Of a stretch of DNA of 13,772 bases, positions 7,438-13,772 are shown piece by piece. The position numbers and the translations under genes were made by a program. Positions within the stretch are counted from its first letter, which is position 1. Every line of letters starts with the position of its first letter. Below the pieces are notes generated by a model. It had not been told where the DNA came from. It searched no databases and saw nothing but the letters and a program-made list of their open reading frames with translations. This DNA is from PALSA-505 sp035308365. Lineage in GTDB: Bacteria > Actinomycetota > Actinomycetes > Streptosporangiales > Streptosporangiaceae. Location: the NCBI GenBank assembly GCA_035308365.1, contig DATGGU010000156.1, positions 1-13,772 on the forward strand, read 5' to 3'.

Positions 7438-7475
7438 GCCACGAGGCCGTGCAGAGTTCATGACCTCGTCGTGGC
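7438..7475 (+). terminator. Possible terminator after the P450 gene
   Basis: GCCACGAGG (7438-7446) pairs with CCTCGT...GGC (7464-7475): a 9-bp imperfect stem with a 3-nt bulge and a 17-nt loop, 16 bp after the P450 stop codon. It is followed by TTCCCGTCC, with no real T-run. From here to 7706 I see no gene, tRNA or further peptide. Confidence 0.3.
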
Positions 7476-7706
7476 TTCCCGTCCGTGGTCTTTACCATGA
7501 GAGGCGCGCCGCTGAACCGCTCAGGGAGCTCCCCAATCGCTGCCGCCATCGCTGCGTCCGGCCCGTCAAGCGCACAAATCCGGTCCCGGGAGCACTCCCG
7601 CGCCAGTCGTCACCACGCCTACGCCCTGTAGGGCTCGAACACACGAATATGACTGCGACCTGCTACGGGGTATCACTCCAAGGGCTCTGTCTGTCGCAGG
7701 CGTCCG

Positions 7707-8640
7707 TTAAAGGATCGCGTTGCTGCAGTACCTGCCCGGGCCCAGGCTCCGGGACCAGATTGCCAGGAAGCAGCTGGTCATGGCGGCCTCGGGGTTGTTC
7801 TTGCTGGTCTTGGTGCCCTGCCGCCAGGTCACGGGCCGGGCCTGGGCTGCGTGGGCGAGGGCGAGCTGGCGCAGGGTCGCCGGCGGTTGTGGGCAGGCGG
7901 GCTTGGGCGGCTGGCCCAGGACACCGTAGGTCCTGGCCTGCGGGACGACGCCGCCGTCGTGCGCGGTGGTGCTGCCCTTGACCGCAACCGCGTACTGCCA
8001 GCCGGTGGCGGTCAGCTGCTCGCGGAACAGGGCATTATCGCCATAAGCGATGTCAGCGGCCACCACCGGCCGGGCACCCCCTGCCGCGGTGACCAGGTCC
8101 AGCACACCCCACCCGCCCGGGCCGGCCATCTCATCGATCATGTCCAGGGCCAGCCGCCACTTCTCCCGGTGCCGCACCTGGGCGGGGATACCGGCCCGCT
8201 GCCGGCGCTGGGCGGCCCCGGCGGCGGCCACCGGATCGGCCAGTGCCTGGTCATCCCAGCTGGCCGGGCAAAACAGCCGCCAGTCCGCCGCGCACGAGGC
8301 GTGCTCGTTCACCAGGTGCACGCTGACGGCGACCTGGCAGTTCGCGGTCTTGCCCAGCGTGCCGGAATACTGACGCGCCACACACGGCGAGGCGTCCCCG
8401 TCCTTGGCGAACCCGGTGTCATCGACCACCAGCGCCTCCACCGGCTGGCTGGCCGCGAACCACCGCGCACATTTGCCCGCACCCCGGCGTAATCCCAGGT
8501 GGAAGAAGTGATGAACTGCTGCAGCCGCTGATGATCTACCCCCAGCCGCTCCGCCATCGCCACCATCGACTTGCGCTGCCCGTCCATCAGCAGCCCGCCA
8601 CCGCGCCGGGATCGGCCCCACCGGCTGCACTGGTCATCCT
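7707..8640 (-). pseudogene. IS701-like DDE transposase, frameshifted and C-terminally truncated
   Basis: Reading the minus strand, an opening frame gives DDQCSRWG, then LLMDGQRKSMVAMAERLGVD, HQRLQQFITSSTWDYAGVRANV. After a one-base loss near 8468 the match continues in another frame as ARWFAASQPVEALVVDDTGFAKDG. The DDE signatures VVDDTGF and VVAADIAYGD, plus VRHREKWRLALDMIDEM, are typical of actinobacterial IS701-group transposases. Similarity ends around KNNPEAAMTSCFLAI (about 7755), so the part carrying the catalytic Glu and the C-terminal third is missing. The last residues before the stop at 7707 are unrelated. The first codons near 8640 are also degraded and no clear start or RBS is visible. 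Both defects make it non-functional; it marks a second mobile-element insertion on the right of the RiPP operon. Confidence 0.8.
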
Positions 8641-8828
8641 GGCGGCGACGCCACCAGCACCGCGCCCGCCAAGCCCATCAACGCTGGAATGCCTACGCCG
8701 AGACCGCAGCATGATCACAACGAACTACAGCCGCCGTATCGGTAATCACAATGGTGGCCAGCACCGGTCACATTAAGTTATCAGTACTGGCTATGGGCAG
8801 CGAGCGCCGACCCGCCTAATTGGACTTG

Positions 8829-9009
8829 CTACGGATGCGCTGCGGTGCGGTCGTAGCGTTAAGGGGTCCGATGGGCTGGCTCCCGAACCGCCTGCCGGTC
8901 GTTGTGGCCTGGCTTTAGATCGATGTGCCAGCCCGTCGGGCCTTGCCGTGGCGTGGCTCGAAAGAGGTGCGACCGCTGACCGATCCGGAATTAGGCATGC
9001 CCGCCACGG
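8829..9009 (+). ncRNA. Candidate IS110 bridge RNA (5' stem-loop plus two guide loops)
   Basis: Three consecutive stems precede the transposase. The first is a 5' hairpin, GCTACG (8829-8834) with CGTAGC (8852-8857). The second is an 11-bp stem, GATGGGCTGGC (8870-8880) with GCCAGCCCGTC (8927-8937, one G-U), enclosing a 46-nt loop. The third is an 8-bp perfect stem, CCGTGGCG (8946-8953) with CGCCACGG (9002-9009), enclosing a 48-nt loop. IS110-family bridge RNAs (IS621 is the reference) have a 5' stem-loop, then a target-binding loop, then a donor-binding loop, encoded in the noncoding end upstream of the transposase. Here loop 1 would be target-binding and loop 2 donor-binding. Four short guide-like segments lie in the expected loop halves and orientations. 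Transcript ends are unknown. Confidence 0.6.
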
Positions 9010-9045
9010 GGTCCCGCGTGGGTGCTCAGAGAAAGGGGCAGGCCG

Positions 9046-10260
9046 GTGGCAGCAGTGATGATTGGCGTGGATCCACATAAAGGATCACATACGGCAGTGG
9101 CAATCGGGACGGCGGAGCAGGTGCTGGGCCAGGTGCGGGTGCGGGCCTGCACGGCGCAAGCCGAGCGCCTGGTGGCCTGGGCGGCGGCCTGGACGCAGCG
9201 CACCTGGGCGGTGGAGGGTGCGGGCGGCCTGGGGCATCTGCTGGCCCAGCAGCTAGTTGCCGCTGGTGAGCGGGTGCTGGATGTGCAGCCGAAGCTGGCT
9301 GCGCGGGTGCGGCTGCTGGCCGCGGGAACGGTGAATAAGAACGACCCGAACGATGCCCGCTCGGTTGCCATCGCGGCGCTGCGGTCGGCGGCCTGCCCGC
9401 CGGTGCGGGCCGATGATCACGCAGCGGTGCTGAAGATGTGGGCGAAAAGGCACCGGGACCTGAGCCGGGCTCGCAACCAGGTGGCGTGCAGGCTGCACGC
9501 AGTGCTGTGCGAACTGGTTGCCGGCGGGGTGAGCAAGCAGATCACCGCGGCCCAGGCGGCCCGGATCCTGGAGCACGCTGGGCCACGCGATGCCGTCAGC
9601 CAGGCCCGGTGCGAGCTGGCCGGGCAGTTCCTGGCTGACCTGCGCCACCTGGATACCCAGCGGCGCGACATCAAACGCACGCTGGCCGCAGCAGTCCGGG
9701 CCTGCGGGACGAGTGTGACCGAGTTGTTTGGTGTCGGCCCGGTGGTAGCCGCCACGGTGATCGGCGACGTCCGCGACATCTCCCGGTTCCCCAGCCGGGC
9801 CTGTTTCGCCGCGTACAACGGCACCGCGCCGGTCGAGGTCTCCTCCGGGAACCGCAAGATCTACCGGCTGTCGCTGCGCGGCAACCGGCGGCTGAACCAC
9901 GCCATCCACATGGCCGCGGTCACCCAGATCAGCTACCGGCACAGCCCTGGCCGGGCCTATTACGACCGGAAGATCGCCGAGGGCAAGACCACCAAAGAAG
10001 CCCTGCGCGCGCTCAAGCGTCAGATCAGTGACGCCATCTACCAGCACCTGAAGGCCGACGCACGCCGGGCCATCGCGGGCCCGGGAGGGCACAGGGGGAA
10101 CGGCTCTGCCGCCAGCGTGGCCGGCTCACACCCCGAACACCGGCTCTTCGGCCAAGCCACTCCCGGGCCTGACCCCACCCTACGATCTGGGCCTGCCCTG
10201 TCCAAGACCACAGCGCGCACCAGGCGATCCCGGCCCGGCCCCACGCCCGCTTCGCGCTGA
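9046..10260 (+). CDS. IS110-family transposase (DEDD recombinase), full length
   Basis: This is a 404-aa transposase that would act with a bridge RNA to recombine donor and target DNA. I choose GTG 9046, which has AAAGGGG (9032-9038) 7 nt upstream, over the GTG at 9022, which has none. The RuvC-like DEDD domain shows IGVDPHKGSHTAVAIG (D9), WAVEGAGGLGHLLAQQL (E57) and NKNDPNDARSVA (D100, D103). The C-terminal Tnp domain shows LFGVGPVVAATVIGDV and AAYNGTAPVEVSSGNRK (catalytic Ser at 266 or 267), then RGNRRLNHAIHMAAV and YYDRKIAEGKTTKEALRALK. No frameshift or stop is visible, and the length suits the family. The last 70 residues are low-complexity Pro/Arg/Ser-rich, as often seen in actinobacterial members. 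It is unlike the dead copy at 2029-2786 in the C-terminal motifs, so they are separate insertions. Confidence 0.93.
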   Translation: MAAVMIGVDPHKGSHTAVAIGTAEQVLGQVRVRACTAQAERLVAWAAAWTQRTWAVEGAGGLGHLLAQQLVAAGERVLDVQPKLAARVRLLAAGTVNKNDPNDARSVAIAALRSAACPPVRADDHAAVLKMWAKRHRDLSRARNQVACRLHAVLCELVAGGVSKQITAAQAARILEHAGPRDAVSQARCELAGQFLADLRHLDTQRRDIKRTLAAAVRACGTSVTELFGVGPVVAATVIGDVRDISRFPSRACFAAYNGTAPVEVSSGNRKIYRLSLRGNRRLNHAIHMAAVTQISYRHSPGRAYYDRKIAEGKTTKEALRALKRQISDAIYQHLKADARRAIAGPGGHRGNGSAASVAGSHPEHRLFGQATPGPDPTLRSGPALSKTTARTRRSRPGPTPASR

Positions 10261-10302
10261 TCCCCAAGCCCACCAGCGGATCTGCGTGCCGTGCGCAGCG
10301 CC

Positions 10303-10326
10303 GCGGGCAGGCCTTGGCCTGCCCGC
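10303..10326. repeat. Perfect 11-bp hairpin with 2-nt loop
   Basis: GCGGGCAGGCC (10303-10313), TT, then GGCCTGCCCGC (10316-10326) form a perfect inverted repeat 43 bp after the IS110 transposase stop. It is followed by TCTTCC rather than a T-run. It may terminate the transposase transcript or be part of the element's right noncoding end. Confidence 0.5.
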
Positions 10327-10354
10327 TCTTCCTGCCCGCCCGGGGCCATCGAGG

Positions 10355-10422
10355 CTCCGGTGTCAACGGGCGGCCGCAGGCCGTCGCGCGCAGCGCGATG
10401 CGCAGCACCCTTGACACCGGAG
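10355..10422. repeat. 12-bp perfect inverted repeat
   Basis: CTCCGGTGTCAA (10355-10366) and TTGACACCGGAG (10411-10422) are exact inverted copies separated by 44 bp of GC-rich DNA. The inner half TTGACACCG recurs at 10527-10535, so this is a small three-copy family within the right noncoding end of the IS110 element. Its role is unknown. Confidence 0.6.
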
Positions 10423-10464
10423 GAACGGCCCCGTACCCTCGCGCGGCACGCTGGGAAAACAACC

Positions 10465-10479
10465 GGCGGCGAAGCCGCC
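10465..10479 (+). terminator. Possible rho-independent terminator
   Basis: GGCGGC, a GAA loop and GCCGCC form a tight hairpin, followed directly by TCCTTTCCTCC, a pyrimidine-rich tail. It lies downstream of the IS110 transposase with no gene between. The tail is only partly T, so confidence is modest. Confidence 0.4.
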
Positions 10480-10550
10480 TCCTTTCCTCCAGAGCCCGAC
10501 ACAGCAGGCAGACACACTCACGCCTCTTGACACCGACAACAAAGAGGAAT

Positions 10551-11007
10551 CGATCTGCGCGGCGGCACGATGGAATCCAGATTGGGTGGTGACCATACAG
10601 ATCCGGGTATTCGGTATTCATGATCTCGATTCTCTGGAGGGTCGTGAGGCTTGTGCTTTAGTTCGGCAGATGGTGGCGAAGGGGGATTGCGTCAACGTTG
10701 CGGTGCAGGAGCGGGCCGGCTATCAGGATGGGTCGGCGGGATGGCCACGCGGTGGGTGTCCTTATGTAATTCCATGCTGTCCGTCTGTGTCCCAGAGCGG
10801 GATGGGCAACCAGGCCCGGGTCGCTGGGTGGTTGGACCGTGTGGCCATTGATACTGGATGGCCGTGGCCAGCTCCATGTGGAGACTCCTGCACCGGCGGG
10901 CACGCCGTGCGCGGTGCATTCTGCGCTTGCTACGCCGGGCTGCGGCTGCTGGGCGTGAGGGGCTGGAATTGGTTTTGGCTGACTGGCTTGGGGGATGGAG
11001 TGTATCC
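10551..11007. other. Gap between IS110 and the LAL gene, no confident gene
   Basis: A 176-codon frame opens at GTG 10586 (VTIQIRVFGIHDLDSLEGRE at its start) and runs to 11116, overlapping the LAL gene by 109 bp in another frame. It has no clear RBS, no recognisable domain, and a Cys/Trp/Gly-rich second half typical of non-coding GC-rich DNA. The first 45 codons have mixed third positions and could be a degraded gene start. The LAL frame itself is open from 10852, with ATGs at 10858 and 10876, but no RBS supports those starts. Confidence 0.35.
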
Positions 11008-13772
11008 GTGGGGTGCTCGGCGGATGATGCGGTGGGTGTGCATGGCCGCGCGGCCGAGCTTGCCCGGATTGGGCATTTCCTGGATGAGGTGGCTGGCGGT
11101 CCGGTGGCGCTGCTGATCGAGGGAGCGGCAGGCATTGGCAAGACGGCGTTGTGGTCGGCTGGGATCGAGATGGCCCGCGAGCGTGGCTGGTGGGTGCTCA
11201 CCTGCCGGCCGGTTCAGTCGGAGGTGGCGCTGAGTTTTTCGGCGCTGGGGGATCTTCTTGAGCTTGTGCCCGGGGAGGTGCTGGCTGGGCTGCCGGGTCC
11301 GCAGCGCCGGGCGCTGGAGGTGGCGTTGCTGCGGGCCGAGCCCGGCCCGGAGCCGCCGGATCAGCGGGCGGTGGCCGTTGCCTTGCTGGGTGTGATCCGG
11401 GCTCTTGCGGAGAGGGCGCCGGTGGTCATCGCGGTGGATGACCTGCCGTGGCTGGACCGGGCTTCGGCGGCGGTCGTGGAGTATGCCTTGCGCCGGCTCA
11501 CGGCGCAGCGCGCGGGATTGCTGGCTACGATGCCGCCCGGTGCGGCCAGCACGGGCTGGCTGCCGCCCGGGCGGACGCAGGTCTTGCCGGTGGGGCCGCT
11601 CAGCGTGGACGCCCTGAGCGCGATGCTCCGCGCCAAAGGCGGCCCTCCGGCCAGGTGGCCTGAGGTGGTGGCGGTGCTGGAGGCTTCGGGCGGCAATCCC
11701 CTCTTCGCGCTGGAGCTGGCGGCAGCCCTGGGGGCTGGGGGCCGCCCGCGTGATGCCGGGCAGCCACTTCCGGTCCCGCGGTCGCTGTTACCGCTGGTTC
11801 AGTGCCGCCTGCAGGCGCTGTCCCCAGCTGGCCGCACGGTGGCGCTGGTGGCGGCTGCGGCGGCGAGCCCTACGATCGAGGTTGTGCTGGCTGCGGCCGG
11901 TGGTGGTCAGCTCGCCCGGGACGGGCTGGACTCGGCCCAGGCGGCAGGTGTCTTGCAGGTAGCCGGCGGCCGGGTCCGCTTCGCGCATCCGCTGCTGCGG
12001 TCGGTTGCCTATGCCAGCGCGACCGGCCTGGAGCGCCGCCTGGCGCACTGCCGCCTGGCCGAGGTGACCAGCGAGCCCGAAGGGCAGGTGCGCCATCTGG
12101 CGCTGGCGGCCACCGGGCCTGATGAGCACCTGGCCGGCCGGCTCGCTGCGGCTGCCCAGGCGGCGTGCCTGCGAGGTGCCGCCGTGGCCGGCGCCGAGCT
12201 GGCGGACCTGGCGGTCAAGCTCACCCCGCCGGGATGCGCGGCGGCCCGTGCCGGCCGCTTGATCGAGGCTGGCCGCCTGCACTTGGCCGCCTTTGACCCC
12301 GAGGGCGCCCGTGAGCTCCTCGAAGCGGCTGTTGAGCTGAGCGAACCGGGCCAGCTGCGGGCAGCCGCCCTGCACCAGCTGGCCAGGGTGGTGGGTTACC
12401 TGGAAGGCCTGCCCGCCTCCATCCCGCTGGGGCGCCAGGCGCTGGGCGAGGCCAGCGATGGCACGGTGCTCAAAGCCTTGATGCACCGCGATCTGGGCTT
12501 GGCCCTGGGGATCAGCACGGCAAGCTTCAGCCCCGCGACCATGGACCAGATCCGGGCGGCGTTCGCCATCGCGGACCGGATCGGTGATGACGGGCTGACC
12601 TCACAGCTGATGGCGTTCCAGGCGATGGCCGAGTTCGCCACCGGGCGCGGCATCCGCCACGATCTGATCAAGCGCGCCCTGGACCGGTGTCACCGGGCCA
12701 GGGGCGTGCCGATGGAGGTGCGCCCGCGCGTCCTGCTCAGCCATATCCTGCGCTCGGGTGATGACCTGCCCGCGGCCCGGACGCTGCTGGCCGAGGAGTA
12801 CGCCGAAGCACAACAGCAGGGCGCTGAGACCGATCTGCCGTTCCTGGTCTTGCACCTGGCCGAGCTGGAGACCTGGGCGGGAAACTTCGGCCTCGCCCAG
12901 CGCTACTGCGACCACGGCTACCAGGTGGCCATGGCGGCCGGCGGGGTGATCCAGGCGGCGTGCATGCACGGCGCGCGGGCGATGATGCGGGCCTTCTGCG
13001 GGCCACTGCCCGAAGCCCGCGCAGATGCCCAGCTAGCGATCGACGGCGCCCTGCGCTGTGGTGTGCTCTACCCGGCGCTGCTGGGCAGCCGCGCCCTTGG
13101 CCTCATCGAACTCGCCTGCGGCAACCCCGCCGCCGCGCACGCCATACTGTCACCGGTCACCGAGAAGGTGACCGGGCGCGACCTGGCCGATCCCGGCTGG
13201 ATCGCGCTGCGGTCCATCCCCGATGACATCGAATCCCTGATCCGGCTCGGCGACCTCCCAACGGCCGCAGCGCTGCTGGCGCCGGTGGAGGAACGGGCCC
13301 AGCGGCTGGACCGGGCCTCGGCGCTAGCCACCGCGGGCCGCTGCCGGGCGATGCTGGCCTCAGCCCAGGGCGAGCACGACACGGCGGCCAGATCGCTGCG
13401 GCTGGCGTTCGCCGCACACCAGCGGCTGCAGATGCCGCTGGAACTGGCGCGCACCCACCTGATCGCCGGCCAGATCGCCCGCCGCGCCCGGCGCAAGGCG
13501 GACGCCCGCCACCACGCCGAAACGGCCCAGGTCATGTTCGGCCAGCTCGGCGCCGCCCCGTGGACCCAGCAGGCCGAAGCAGACCTGGCCAGGCTCGGCA
13601 CGAGACGGGCCAGCGGTCCAGGCCTGACGTCCGCCGAACGCCAGGTAGCGGGCCTGGTCGCGGCCGGGCGGACAAACCGGGAAGTGGCCGCCGACCTCTA
13701 CATGGGCCTGCGAACCGTCGAGGCGCACCTGTCATCCATCTACCGCAAACTCGGCGTCCGCTCCCGCAGCGA
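11008..13772 (+). CDS. LAL-family LuxR regulator (ATPase-LuxR), 3' end outside the window
   Basis: A single open frame runs from GTG 11008 to the window end, 921 complete codons. The chosen start has GGAG (10997-11000) 7 nt upstream; GTG 11032 or 11038 is possible. The N-terminus VHGRAAELARIGHFLDEV leads into Walker A GAAGIGKT (39-46) and Walker B VVIAVDD (139-145). Helical, TPR/MalT-like repeats fill residues of about 370-860. A LuxR-type HTH starts at residue 873: LTSAERQVAGLV, GRTNREVAADLYMGLRTVEA and LSSIYRKLGV. The HTH is almost complete, so only a few residues should lie beyond the window. LAL proteins are large ATP-binding activators, often of secondary-metabolite or sugar-use genes. 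Here it stands beyond an IS110 element and about 3.6 kb from the P450, so a link to the RiPP operon is not supported by position. Confidence 0.92.
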   Translation, partial: MGCSADDAVGVHGRAAELARIGHFLDEVAGGPVALLIEGAAGIGKTALWSAGIEMARERGWWVLTCRPVQSEVALSFSALGDLLELVPGEVLAGLPGPQRRALEVALLRAEPGPEPPDQRAVAVALLGVIRALAERAPVVIAVDDLPWLDRASAAVVEYALRRLTAQRAGLLATMPPGAASTGWLPPGRTQVLPVGPLSVDALSAMLRAKGGPPARWPEVVAVLEASGGNPLFALELAAALGAGGRPRDAGQPLPVPRSLLPLVQCRLQALSPAGRTVALVAAAAASPTIEVVLAAAGGGQLARDGLDSAQAAGVLQVAGGRVRFAHPLLRSVAYASATGLERRLAHCRLAEVTSEPEGQVRHLALAATGPDEHLAGRLAAAAQAACLRGAAVAGAELADLAVKLTPPGCAAARAGRLIEAGRLHLAAFDPEGARELLEAAVELSEPGQLRAAALHQLARVVGYLEGLPASIPLGRQALGEASDGTVLKALMHRDLGLALGISTASFSPATMDQIRAAFAIADRIGDDGLTSQLMAFQAMAEFATGRGIRHDLIKRALDRCHRARGVPMEVRPRVLLSHILRSGDDLPAARTLLAEEYAEAQQQGAETDLPFLVLHLAELETWAGNFGLAQRYCDHGYQVAMAAGGVIQAACMHGARAMMRAFCGPLPEARADAQLAIDGALRCGVLYPALLGSRALGLIELACGNPAAAHAILSPVTEKVTGRDLADPGWIALRSIPDDIESLIRLGDLPTAAALLAPVEERAQRLDRASALATAGRCRAMLASAQGEHDTAARSLRLAFAAHQRLQMPLELARTHLIAGQIARRARRKADARHHAETAQVMFGQLGAAPWTQQAEADLARLGTRRASGPGLTSAERQVAGLVAAGRTNREVAADLYMGLRTVEAHLSSIYRKLGVRSRS

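Larger units (their letters stand above)
8818..10550 (+). mobile_element. IS110-family insertion sequence, apparently intact
   Basis: About 1.7 kb containing a full-length IS110 transposase with a structured 5' noncoding region. The left edge is set where guide-like loop sequences of the candidate bridge RNA meet the flank: 8883-8893 matches 8807-8817 at 10 of 11 positions, and the reverse complement of 8989-8996 equals GCCTAATT at 8814-8821. The right edge is tentative: AAAGAGG (10541-10547) repeats 8961-8967, and ATCGATCT (10549-10556) is the reverse complement of 8917-8924. The triplet AAT is shared at 8818-8820 and 10548-10550. A CT core, as known for IS621, is seen on the left (8816-8817) but not at the proposed right edge, so the exact ends could be off by several bases. 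There are no terminal inverted repeats, as expected for this family. Confidence 0.6.

Noticed and set aside
7620..7640. GGGCTCGAAC, resembling a tRNA T-arm
   Set aside because: No acceptor stem, anticodon arm or CCA context can be built around it.
10291..10530. 79-codon frame downstream of the IS110 transposase
   Set aside because: It runs through hairpins and inverted repeats of the IS noncoding end, with no RBS and low-complexity sequence.

Overview
The window comes from a high-GC Gram-positive bacterium, most likely an actinomycete. The support is very GC-rich third codon positions, an AfsR/SARP regulator, a LAL-type (LuxR-family) giant regulator and actinobacterial-looking insertion sequences. 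I cannot name the genus from sequence alone.

Layout. (1) Positions 1-2786 are a pile of damaged mobile DNA: the N-terminal scrap of an rve-type integrase (about 68-153), a group II intron that looks 5'-truncated (about 154-2028) whose maturase carries an in-frame nonsense codon, and the C-terminal part of an IS110-family transposase (2029-2786) that serves as the intron's 3' exon and has its own frameshift. (2) Positions 2940-7421 are the biological core: an AfsR-like SARP regulator (minus strand), a divergent control region with three 11-bp-spaced repeats, a 27-codon peptide gene ending in WLYHYVW, and a divergent cytochrome P450 42 bp downstream. This looks like a minimal two-gene P450-modified RiPP cluster, related in concept to atropopeptides and biarylitides, with its own pathway regulator. 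(3) Positions 7707-8640 hold a frameshifted, C-terminally truncated IS701-like transposase (minus strand). (4) About 8818-10550 is an apparently intact IS110-family element. Its 5' noncoding end folds as three stems like a bridge RNA, and its loops contain guide-like matches to both element edges. (5) From 11008 to the window end runs a LAL regulator (ATPase, helical repeats, LuxR HTH) cut off a few codons before its likely stop.

How the genes work together. The SARP is divergently transcribed from the precursor and P450 operon. Direct repeats with 11-bp periodicity between them are the classic shape of a SARP operator, so the simplest model is that the regulator switches on the small RiPP operon and perhaps itself. 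The P450 would crosslink aromatic side chains of the C-terminal core, and leader removal would rely on housekeeping proteases because none is encoded here. The island is bracketed by decayed and intact transposable elements, which suggests acquisition or repeated insertion around an accessory locus. Nothing visible links the LAL regulator to the RiPP genes.
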